Part shown: one piece after another, positions 31,848 through 39,169 of the stretch
How positions within the stretch are numbered: the stretch's first letter is position 1
Layout: every line of letters starts with the position of its first letter
NCBI GenBank assembly: GCA_028279505.1
Contig: JANQNP010000018.1
Coordinates: 38,811 to 102,810 of the forward strand
DNA: 64,000 nt
Source: Dehalococcoidia bacterium
GTDB lineage: Bacteria; Chloroflexota; Dehalococcoidia; UBA2979
Direction: 5' to 3'
The notes under the pieces: generated by a model
What the model saw: only the letters and a program-made list of their open reading frames with translations
Databases searched by the model: none
Told to the model about the DNA's origin: nothing
Translations under genes and position numbers: made by a program

Positions 31848-33038
31848 GTGACTCGCGCTCGCCGATCCAGCGCCGTGATGACGTTGCTCCTGGCGGGTGT
31901 GCTCGCGCTCGCCTGTGGCTCCGAGGACGTCCGGATCCGTGCGACCGAGGCGACACCGACGCCCGAACGCACCACGGCAGGACCACCAACCACCTCGACA
32001 CCGGGCACCACCCCCGAGGCGACGCCACCGTCGAGGGCGATCACCGTCGCGGCGGTCGGCGACCTGATGCTCGCCCGCGACGTTGCTGTGCAGATGGAGA
32101 CCGAGGGCCCGCTCTACCCGTTCGAACGCGCCCTGCCGCTATTCGAGGGCGCTGACCTGCTGATCGGCAACCTCGAGGGCACGTTCACCGAGCGCGGCGA
32201 GGCGCTGGACAAGCGGTACACCTTCCGGACGCCACCCTACCTGGCGCAGGGACTCGCCGACGCAGGATTCGATGCCGTCTCGCTCGCGAACAACCACAGC
32301 TTCGACTTCGGGTCGGACGGCCTGATGGACACGATCGACGCCCTCGAGGCCGTCGACGTGACGCCGTTCGGGGCGGGTGCCGACGCCGATGCCGCGTACG
32401 CACCTGCGCTGTTCAAAATCGAGGGGCAGACGGTGGCGCTGCTCGGGCTCAACGCGATCGGTGGCACGCGCGCCGCGACGGACGTGCAGTCCGGCGTGGC
32501 CTGGGCGGACACCGACGCGGACGCCGCGGTTCGGTCGGCCGTCGCGCTCGCCGATTATGTGATCGTGATGATCCACGCCGGGGTCGAGTACTCCTGGACG
32601 CCGACCGAGCCGCAGTCCGCCTTCGCCCGCTCGGTGATCGACGCCGGCGCCGACGTCGTCGTCGGGCACCACCCGCACGCCCTGCAGCCATGGGAGGTAT
32701 ACGAGGACGGCCTGATCCTGCACAGCCTCGGCAACTTCGTCTTCGACCTCGACGCGGGCGACCTCGAGACCCTCGGAATCGCGCCGTTCGAGAGCGCGGT
32801 CGCCGTAATCACCCTGTCGCCGGCGGCACCACCGGCGGCGTTGATCCGGCCGGCGATGATCGACATCGCCGAGAACCGCCCGCGCCCGGCCACGCCCGAG
32901 GAGTCGACCGCGATCGTGGCGCGGATCGGGACGGACTGGCCCTGGGAGCCGTTCGTCCCCAGGGTCGCGCAACCTCGGGAGCCGGCTGTTCGGACGGGAT
33001 TCGGTGCGCCGGCGCGGGAGCAGGTGGTGGCGAGCTGA
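31848..33038 (+). CDS. CapA-family (poly-gamma-glutamate/capsule-type) lipoprotein
   Basis: 396 residues from a GTG. The signal SSAVMTLLLAGVLALAC places the lipobox Cys at residue 23, followed by a Thr/Pro linker. The CapA metallophosphatase-like domain follows: VAAVGDLMLARDV, LLIGNLEGTF, VSLANNHSFDFG, VIVMIHAGVEY and VVVGHHPHALQPWEVY. These carry the conserved Asp/Asn/His metal ligands. CapA proteins act outside the membrane on polyglutamate or other polymers. No other capsule genes are adjacent, so the substrate is open. Confidence 0.88.
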   Translation: MTRARRSSAVMTLLLAGVLALACGSEDVRIRATEATPTPERTTAGPPTTSTPGTTPEATPPSRAITVAAVGDLMLARDVAVQMETEGPLYPFERALPLFEGADLLIGNLEGTFTERGEALDKRYTFRTPPYLAQGLADAGFDAVSLANNHSFDFGSDGLMDTIDALEAVDVTPFGAGADADAAYAPALFKIEGQTVALLGLNAIGGTRAATDVQSGVAWADTDADAAVRSAVALADYVIVMIHAGVEYSWTPTEPQSAFARSVIDAGADVVVGHHPHALQPWEVYEDGLILHSLGNFVFDLDAGDLETLGIAPFESAVAVITLSPAAPPAALIRPAMIDIAENRPRPATPEESTAIVARIGTDWPWEPFVPRVAQPREPAVRTGFGAPAREQVVAS

Positions 33039-33192
33039 TGACCGATCCGTGCTCCGTGATCGAGGGTGACCCGGCCGACGACGACGGCCAACCACGCACG
33101 GAGGGTGCCTATCGCAACCTCGGGCTGAGCGATGCTATCGATCGTGAGCGGCGGACGGTCGCCGACCGTTACGCTCGCGTCCGGAGTCGTGG

Positions 33193-34611
33193 ATGAAGTT
33201 CGGCCTGCTTCCGATCGTGCTCCTCGGCGCGTTGCTGTTCGGCGCGTGCCGGTCAGACGATCCGCTGACACCGGTCGATGGCGCCACCGACACGGCGACG
33301 CCCGAAGCCGGCGAGACCCCGGTGCCGCCGCCGCTCGACATACTGCCGACCACCAGCCCGACGCCCACCGCCACACCACCGCCAACCCCGACGCCGCTCC
33401 CGCCAGCCACGCCGAGCGGGCTCTGGGTGTTCGACCTGGGAAGCGGCAAGCAGGCGCTGCTCTACGACGGTGACGGGAGCGTCACTAGCGAGATCGAGTC
33501 GACCGGACGCGCCGTCACGGTGCACGTGATCGAGGACGGCGGCACGACGGCAAGCCGCTTCCGGAGCGACGGCGAGCTGATCGAGACGCACGCCGATCGC
33601 GGCATGATCGTCAACTCGACGAACGGCGAGTACCGCTTCTACCTCGACCTCGCGGATCCGGAGACGCCGACGCTGGTGCTGGAACGCCAGGGCGAGGTCG
33701 TCCGCCTCGAGGGCACGCGACCGCGCCTCGGCGTCTCGTTCTCACCGACCGGCGACCGGCTGCTGACGGTCTCGGAGCGGCCGGGGCAGCTCCCCGAGGA
33801 GGTCGTGCGCACGTTCAGCGTCCATGAGACCGCGGACGGCCGGCTGCGGATGCAGTTCGAGCACCGCGCGCTCCTCGGGAGCCCGGCGGTCGCGCGATGG
33901 TCGCCGTCCGGGCGTTTCGTGGCGGACGAGGGCATCGAGGGGCTGTTCGTGCGCGACACGGTGACTGGGCGCGCCTGGCTGCTGGGGCCCAGCGGTTCCG
34001 CGCACTGGTCGCCGCTCGGCGACCAGTTGCTGGCCGTCAGCGAGCTCGGCCGGCTGGCGATCGTCGATGTCCCAGAGCTGACCGGGGTGGACCTCGGACT
34101 GATCGAGGGCCCGGCGTCGGTCCGCTTCGACCGCAGCGGCCGGCTCGCGATCGTGACGACCTACGGCGACGCGGAGACCCGCACGGCGCCCACGACTCGC
34201 GCATTCGACGTTGACTCGGGCGACGAGGTCGCGGCGTGGGCCGGGCTGGACACCGCGGACCGGTCGATCGGCGGTGCCGAGCCGGCGATCGCCCTCGGTG
34301 GTGGCGTCGCCGCGGTGTTTGGCAGCACGAGCTGCGTCGGTGGGTTCGTCGTCGTGCACCCGGGGCTCGGCGACGAGGGGCGCTGCCTGGCGGGTGCCAA
34401 CCCTCGGTGGTCGCCGAACGGCGAGTTCCTGGTCTACGCGCGGGAGCGAGAGCTTGTGGTGCTCGGCGCCTCCTCGGACAGTGAGCGCGTGATCGTGCGC
34501 GGCACCCCGCCGGCCGACGGCAGCAGCGCGCCGCTGCTGCGCTGGAGTCCCGACGGCTCGTGGCTCCTCATCGAGTGGAACGCGCCCACCGAGGCCAGTC
34601 CGGCGCCCTAA
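33193..34611 (+). CDS. Beta-propeller lipoprotein, paralog of 5106-6482
   Basis: 472 residues. The signal MKFGLLPIVLLGALLFGAC has its lipobox Cys at residue 19, followed by a Pro/Thr-rich linker to about residue 75. The propeller repeats include LGVSFSPTGDRLLTVSE, ARWSPSGRFVADEG, AHWSPLGDQLLAVSE and RWSPNGEFLVYARE. The block with two Cys (CVGGFVVVHPGLGDEGRCL) and the following GANPRW match the other lipoprotein closely. It probably has a ligand-binding or scaffold role at the cell surface. Confidence 0.8.
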   Translation: MKFGLLPIVLLGALLFGACRSDDPLTPVDGATDTATPEAGETPVPPPLDILPTTSPTPTATPPPTPTPLPPATPSGLWVFDLGSGKQALLYDGDGSVTSEIESTGRAVTVHVIEDGGTTASRFRSDGELIETHADRGMIVNSTNGEYRFYLDLADPETPTLVLERQGEVVRLEGTRPRLGVSFSPTGDRLLTVSERPGQLPEEVVRTFSVHETADGRLRMQFEHRALLGSPAVARWSPSGRFVADEGIEGLFVRDTVTGRAWLLGPSGSAHWSPLGDQLLAVSELGRLAIVDVPELTGVDLGLIEGPASVRFDRSGRLAIVTTYGDAETRTAPTTRAFDVDSGDEVAAWAGLDTADRSIGGAEPAIALGGGVAAVFGSTSCVGGFVVVHPGLGDEGRCLAGANPRWSPNGEFLVYARERELVVLGASSDSERVIVRGTPPADGSSAPLLRWSPDGSWLLIEWNAPTEASPAP

Positions 34612-34724
34612 CTCTCGCCACAATCGGGAGCGGAAGCTCGGTCGGGCCGCGGCTGATGACCCCGTGTGGTCGAATCCACTCGCGTTCGTTCGTCTACCAA
34701 CTGAACCACCCTGAGGAGATCGAC

Positions 34725-35075
34725 GTGAAGTACCTGCTGCTGATCTACGGCCAGTCGGCCGAGGACGCGTTCGAGGTCGGCGACCAGGCGGCGTGGGACC
34801 GCTTCAACCGCCTGCTGGAGACCCGCGACGCGTGGCGCGGATCGGAGGCGCTGACCAGCGCATCGACCGCGCGGACGGTGCGCGTGCAGAACGGCGCGCC
34901 GCTGGTCACCGACGGCCCGTTCGCCGAGACGAAGGAGCAGCTCGCCGGCTACTACCTCGTGGACTGCCCTGGCTGGGATGAGGCGCTGGAGCTCGCGGCA
35001 TACATCCCCAGCGCCGCGGACGGATCGGCGAGCATCGAGGTGCGCTCCGTCCTCGAATGGCAGAACCAGTCCTAG
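34725..35075 (+). CDS. YCII-related (DGPF domain) protein
   Basis: 116 residues from a GTG behind GAGGAG. KYLLLIYGQSAEDAF opens the YCII fold. TDGPFAETKEQLAGYYLVDCPGWDEALELAAYIP carries the DGPF motif and the catalytic-type region. DGPF proteins are frequent partners of ECF sigma factors, and the ECF41 operon begins just downstream. However, the ECF41-type promoter lies after this gene, so it is probably transcribed separately. Confidence 0.87.
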   Translation: MKYLLLIYGQSAEDAFEVGDQAAWDRFNRLLETRDAWRGSEALTSASTARTVRVQNGAPLVTDGPFAETKEQLAGYYLVDCPGWDEALELAAYIPSAADGSASIEVRSVLEWQNQS

Positions 35076-35080
35076 GTGCT

Positions 35081-35107
35081 GTCACATTCCGCGCCGCTGT
35101 CCCGTCT
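35081..35107 (+). promoter_or_regulatory. ECF41-type promoter
   Basis: TGTCACA (35081-35087), a 16-nt spacer, then CGTC (35104-35107). This agrees with the consensus reported for ECF41 sigma factors as I recall it (TGTCACA-N16-CGTC). It lies 44 nt before the epimerase start, and the ECF41 gene is the second gene downstream. This indicates autoregulation of the operon 35151-38516. Confidence 0.8.
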
Positions 35108-35150
35108 CCCGATCAGGACCTCCCGATCGGAATGCGGAACGGAGCGCACG

Positions 35151-36110
35151 ATGGACAGCAATGACGGCGCCGCGCGGCGGATCTTCCTCACCGGCGCCAC
35201 CGGCGCGATGGGGCTGGCGGCGACCGAGGCGCTGGTCGCGGCCGGCCACGAGGTAGTCGGCGTCACGCGATCGCGCGAGGGCGCTCGTGCGCTCCTCGAT
35301 CTGCGCGCGACCCCGGTGGAGGTCGATCTGTTCGACCGCGAGGCGGTGCGCGAGGCGGTCGAGGGCAGCGACGTGGTCGCCCACTTCGCAACGAGCATCC
35401 CCACCGGCAACGCGGCGGCGAAGGCCAGCGCCTGGGAGCTGAACGACCGGTTGCGTGGCCTCGGGACGTCGAACCTGATCCTGGCGGCCGAGCAGACGGG
35501 CGCGCGGCGGTTCATCTTCGAATCGATCTCGTTGGCCTACTCGGACGGCGGCGACGCCTGGATCGATGAGTCAGAGGCGCTCGAGCCGGTTGTTGCGATG
35601 ATGAAGAGCGCGGTCGACGCGGAGGCGATGGTCGCGCGCTTCGGGGAGCGCGGGGGTGAGGCGGTCTCGCTCCGCTTCGGGCGGCTGTACGGACCGGGAC
35701 GTGCCTCGGCGGCGCTCATCGAGGCGGTGCGCGACCGGCAGATGCCGATCGTCGGCTCGGGCCAGAACTTCGTCTCGAGCATCCAGGTCGAGGACGTCGG
35801 GACCGCGGTCGCGGCGGCGGTCGACGTTGAGCCGGGCGTCTACAACGTGGTCGACGATGACCCGCTCACCCAGCGGGAGTGGCTGGAAGCGGCGGTCGCA
35901 GCCCTCGAGGGACCCGCCCCTCGGCGCGTGCCGTACCTGCTTGCGCGAGCCGTCGCGGGGAAGGCGGCACGCGTGCTGGCCGTCTCCCACCGCGTGTCGA
36001 ACGCGCGCTTCCGCGAGGCGGCCGGCTGGGCGCCCCGCCACCCGTCCGCTCGCACCGGGCTCGAGACCATCGAGACGCGCACGCCCGCTGAGGCGGTGGC
36101 AGCATCGTGA
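35151..36110 (+). CDS. NAD-dependent epimerase/dehydratase-family protein of the ECF41 operon
   Basis: 319 residues from the ATG behind CGGAG. The Rossmann motif GATGAMG is near residue 15. FESISLAYSDGG holds the active-site Ser region, but the usual YxxxK is not obvious. RFGRLYGPG and VEDVGTAVAAAVD are typical of extended/atypical SDRs. Epimerase-type oxidoreductases are one of the three classical partners (with CMD proteins and oxidoreductases) encoded next to ECF41 sigma factors. Its stop overlaps the sigma gene start (GTGA). Confidence 0.85.
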   Translation: MDSNDGAARRIFLTGATGAMGLAATEALVAAGHEVVGVTRSREGARALLDLRATPVEVDLFDREAVREAVEGSDVVAHFATSIPTGNAAAKASAWELNDRLRGLGTSNLILAAEQTGARRFIFESISLAYSDGGDAWIDESEALEPVVAMMKSAVDAEAMVARFGERGGEAVSLRFGRLYGPGRASAALIEAVRDRQMPIVGSGQNFVSSIQVEDVGTAVAAAVDVEPGVYNVVDDDPLTQREWLEAAVAALEGPAPRRVPYLLARAVAGKAARVLAVSHRVSNARFREAAGWAPRHPSARTGLETIETRTPAEAVAAS

Positions 36111-37000
36111 CCATGACCGAGGTCGATCAGCGCGCGGCGGTCTTCGCCGAGCAGCGGCCGTACCTGTTCGCGGTCGCCTATCGGATGCTCGGCGTTGCCG
36201 AGGATGCGGACGACGCGCTGCAGGACGCGTGGCTGCGCTTCGCGAACGTTGACCTCGATGGGCTCGACTCGCCTCGAGCGTACCTGGTGACGATCGTGAC
36301 CCGGCTCTGCCTCGACGTGCTGCGGTCGGCACGACGCCGCCGCGAGGAGTACGTGGGCGTCTGGCTGCCGGAGCCGGTCACGAGCAGCGAAGCGCTGCCG
36401 GAGGAGCTCGTCGAGCGCGCCGAGTCGGCGTCGTTCGCGTTCTTGCTGCTCCTCGAACGGTTGAACCCCGTCGAGCGGGCGGCGCTCGTCCTGCACGACG
36501 TGTTCGACTACTCGCACGAGGAGGTCGGAACGGCGATCGGTCGCTCCGCGGCGGCGAGCCGGCAGGCGCTGAGGCGCGGCCGGCTCAAGCTCGGCGGCGC
36601 GACGCAGCCGGCCTCGCGGCCGTCGGTGCACAGCCGCGAGCTGGTCGATCAGTTCCTCGAGGCGACGCGATCCGGCGACCTCGACGGACTCGTGGCCGCG
36701 CTGACCTCGGACGTGGTGCTGCTGAGCGACGGTGGCGGGCACGTGCGCGCGGCCAACCGGCCGCTCGCCGGCAGCGGACTCGTCAGCCGCTTCCTCGTGG
36801 CAATGGGGCGGATGGCGCCGGACGAGGTGGGCGTGCGACAGCTCGACCTGAACGGACAGCCCGCGGTCCTCGTCACGGAGGCAGGCACGCTGTCGAATGC
36901 CTTCCTCTTCGACACTTCGAGTGACGGGGTCACCGCCGTCTACGTCGTGCGCAACCCGGAGAAGCTGCGCCGGCTCGAGCTGAGCCTCGAGACTGGCTGA
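36107..37000 (+). CDS. ECF41-group sigma factor with C-terminal SnoaL-like domain
   Basis: 297 residues from a GTG in a GTGA overlap; an ATG follows two codons later. Region 2 is VAYRMLGVAEDADDALQDAWLRF, with SPRAYLVTIVTRLCLDVLRSARRRRE. Region 4 is LNPVERAALVLHDVFDYSHEEVGTAIG. The C-terminal ~110 residues are a SnoaL-like fold with SDGGGHVRAANRPLAG. It ends YVVRNPEKL, a match to the conserved NPDKL-type motif of ECF41. In this group the fused domain replaces an anti-sigma factor. A matching promoter at 35081 precedes the operon. Confidence 0.9.
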   Translation: MTMTEVDQRAAVFAEQRPYLFAVAYRMLGVAEDADDALQDAWLRFANVDLDGLDSPRAYLVTIVTRLCLDVLRSARRRREEYVGVWLPEPVTSSEALPEELVERAESASFAFLLLLERLNPVERAALVLHDVFDYSHEEVGTAIGRSAAASRQALRRGRLKLGGATQPASRPSVHSRELVDQFLEATRSGDLDGLVAALTSDVVLLSDGGGHVRAANRPLAGSGLVSRFLVAMGRMAPDEVGVRQLDLNGQPAVLVTEAGTLSNAFLFDTSSDGVTAVYVVRNPEKLRRLELSLETG

Positions 37001-37029
37001 AGAACCGCGCTCAAGAACGGAGCCCCACC

Positions 37030-37593
37030 ATGCCTCGATTGCCGGAGCTGACACCGGAGGCGGCCGACCCGGCCGTCCGCGCGCTGATGGAGGGCGAGGA
37101 GCGCGTCCTCGGGACGGTGCTGAACCCGACGAAGCTGATGGGCTACTGCCCGCCGATCGCCGAGGCGCACAGCGCGCTGGGGCTGAGCATCGACGCGTCG
37201 GGGCAGATCGAGCCGCAGCTCCGCTACCTCGTCTACACCTTCGTCGCGAACAAGAACGGCTGCCCGTTCTGACAGGACATCAACGCGTCCAGTGGGATGC
37301 ATGCGGGACTGAGCCAGCAGCAGTTCGACGAGCTGCCGAATTACGCCACGAGCGATCTGTTCACGACGCGGCAACGGATCGCGCTTGAGTACGCGGAGCG
37401 GATCACGATGAGCGACCAGGACGTCGACGAGGCGTTCTTCGCGACGGTCCAGGGCGAGTTTGAGAGCCCCGAGGCGATCGTGGAGCTGACTGCGATCATC
37501 GCGTTCGAGAACTTCCGCGCGAAGTTCAACCACGCGCTCCTGGTCGAGTCGAACGGGTTCTGTGCGCTGCCCCCGCCGGGCGAGGAGCGCTGA
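37030..37593 (+). CDS. Carboxymuconolactone decarboxylase-family selenoprotein of the ECF41 operon (UGA at codon 81)
   Basis: 187 residues if the TGA at 37270-37272 encodes selenocysteine. Upstream the frame gives a CMD N-terminus (MPRLPELTPEAADPAVRALMEG) up to NKNGCPF. After the TGA it continues QDINASSGMHAGLSQQQFDELPNY, then TRQRIALEYAERITMSDQDVDEAFFA and IVELTAIIAFENFRAKFNHAL, all characteristic of the family. The active site reads C78-P-F-U81-Q-D-I-N. Cys homologs of this family have CxxC at this place. A SECIS-like hairpin follows at 37285-37300. CMD proteins are the classical ECF41 partner, so this may be the redox effector or signal of the system. The stop overlaps the next start (TGATG). 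Confidence 0.88.
37285..37300 (+). promoter_or_regulatory. Candidate bacterial SECIS element
   Basis: GCGTCC-AGTG-GGATGC: six base pairs (one G-U) and a 4-nt loop that begins 18 nt after the TGA and has G as its second base. Spacing and loop composition fit the bacterial SECIS model for SelB. Confidence 0.65.
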
Positions 37594-38516
37594 TGCTCGA
37601 CCGTCCGACGATCGGGATCCACATCCCCGGAGCCGCCACCGACGGGCTCGCGGACGGCGCGGCGTACGGCGCGTTCTGCCGGGAGGCGGAAGCCCTCGGC
37701 TTCGACGCGCTCTGGACCGAGGATCGCCTGTTCCACCCGGCGCACGTGGCGGACTCGTTGACGCTGCTCACGTGGGCCGCCGCGCACACGGAGCGCCTGA
37801 TCCTCGGCACCGCGGTCGCGCTGCTCAACCTGCGGCAGGCGCCGCTGCTCGCCCGCCAGGTTTCGACGCTGAACCACCTCGCGGGCGGCCGCGTCGCGCT
37901 CGGCCTCTCGCTCGGCGGCAGTCCCGAGGAGTATCGCGCCCTCGGCATCCCGTTCGATCGCCGCGTCGGCGTGTTCCGCGAGGGAGTCGAGGTCCTGCGC
38001 GCGCTGCTGCGGGGTGAGCCGGTTGACCACGGCGGCGAGTTCCACCCGCTCGACGCGGCGACGGTGCGTCCGGCCTCGGAAGTACCGATCCTGATCGGCG
38101 GCGGCGCCGACGCGGCGATCCGCCGCGCCGGCGCGCTCGGCGACGGGTGGATCATGGGGCCGTTCGGGGACCTCGAGGACTTCGAACGCGGGTGGGAGCT
38201 GGCGCGCGCCGGAGCGAGCGCCGCCGGGCGCGACCCGGACGCGCTGACGAGCGGCGGGCTCCTCTACGTGGCCGTCGACGACGACCGCGACCGTGCGCGA
38301 GCGGAGCTCACCGCGTTCCTGCACGGCTACTACGGCCCGCGGTTCGACGTGGACCGGAACGCGATCTTCGGCCCGGCCTCGGAGGTAGCCGAGCGCGTGG
38401 CGAAGCAGCGCGCGGCGGGGATCCAGCACCTCATGCTCGGCGTGCCGACGCTGGACCTCGATGGGCTGCGTCGCCTCGCGAGGGGTGTCCTGCCGGCGGT
38501 GCGCGCCGCGCAGTAA
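37593..38516 (+). CDS. LLM-class flavin-dependent oxidoreductase
   Basis: 307 residues, (beta/alpha)8 luciferase-like fold. IGIHIPGA starts the barrel. AEALGFDALWTEDRLFHPAHVADSLTLLTWAAAHTERLILGTAV contains the family's strand-2 and strand-3 segments, and LARQVSTLNHLAGGRVALGLSLGGSPEEY follows. IRRAGALGDGWIMGPFG is the C-terminal flavin region. It uses F420H2 or FMNH2; which one is unclear. Its ATG overlaps the selenoprotein stop, so it is the fourth gene of the ECF41 operon and its oxidoreductase partner. Confidence 0.88.
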   Translation: MLDRPTIGIHIPGAATDGLADGAAYGAFCREAEALGFDALWTEDRLFHPAHVADSLTLLTWAAAHTERLILGTAVALLNLRQAPLLARQVSTLNHLAGGRVALGLSLGGSPEEYRALGIPFDRRVGVFREGVEVLRALLRGEPVDHGGEFHPLDAATVRPASEVPILIGGGADAAIRRAGALGDGWIMGPFGDLEDFERGWELARAGASAAGRDPDALTSGGLLYVAVDDDRDRARAELTAFLHGYYGPRFDVDRNAIFGPASEVAERVAKQRAAGIQHLMLGVPTLDLDGLRRLARGVLPAVRAAQ

Positions 38517-38584
38517 CGCCGGCGGCTGGGGGCCGCCAGCAACCGAGGGCGCGGGGGGCCTCGGGTGCCTATGATGGCCGCCTC

Positions 38585-39169
38585 ATGCCCGACTACGACG
38601 CCCGTACCGCGCTCATCGTCGTCGACGTGCAGAACGATTTCGCCGACCCGGCCGGCAGCCTCAGCGTCGCCGGGGGCGAGGCGGTGGTCGCTCGGACGAA
38701 CGAGGAGGTCGCGCGAGCTCGCGAGGCCGGCGTGCCAGTCTTCTACACGCAGGACTGGCATCCCCCGCACACCCCGCACTTCGAGCAGGACGGCGGGATC
38801 TGGCCGGTGCACTGCGTCCAGGACTCGTGGGGGGCTGCGTTCCATCCGGCGCTACGCGTCGATGGCGAGGTGATCCGCAAGGGCGCGAACGGCGAGGACG
38901 GCTACTCCGGGTTCACGATGCGGGATCCGACGAGCGGCGAGGAGGTGCCGACGGCGCTTGCGAGCCAGCTCGCGGAGCGCGGGATTGAGCGGGTAGCGAT
39001 CGTCGGGCTGGCGACGGACTACTGCGTGAAGGAGACGGCGCTGGACGCGCGCCGCCTCGGCCTCGAGACGGTCGTGATCCGGGACGCGATCGCGGCGGTG
39101 GACCTCGAGGATGGCGACGGGGCGGCGGCGCTCGAGGCGATGGCCACTGTTGGAGCGCAGCTCGAGTGA
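38585..39169 (+). CDS. pncA: Nicotinamidase
   Basis: 194 residues from the ATG at 38585. VVDVQNDFADPAGSL gives the catalytic Asp14. YTQDWHPPHTPHF supplies the metal-binding Asp/His/His set, VIRKGAN the catalytic Lys, and LATDYCVKETALDARRLG the nucleophilic Cys. It hydrolyses nicotinamide to nicotinate. Its stop overlaps the start of pncB (GTGA), so the two steps of NAD salvage are coupled. TATGAT lies 9 nt before the start. Confidence 0.92.
   Translation: MPDYDARTALIVVDVQNDFADPAGSLSVAGGEAVVARTNEEVARAREAGVPVFYTQDWHPPHTPHFEQDGGIWPVHCVQDSWGAAFHPALRVDGEVIRKGANGEDGYSGFTMRDPTSGEEVPTALASQLAERGIERVAIVGLATDYCVKETALDARRLGLETVVIRDAIAAVDLEDGDGAAALEAMATVGAQLE

Noticed and set aside
34645..34712. tRNA-like bases on the minus strand (TTCAGTTGGTAGAC and GGATTCGACC)
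   Set aside because: The D-loop-like and T-loop-like strings are too close together, and the acceptor, D and T stems do not pair. No cloverleaf can be drawn.
37297..37593. Separate 98-residue gene starting at ATG 37297, with 37030-37272 as a short gene
   Set aside because: Both pieces are halves of one CMD domain in the same frame, divided by a TGA at the catalytic position. The downstream ATG lies within the SECIS-like hairpin.
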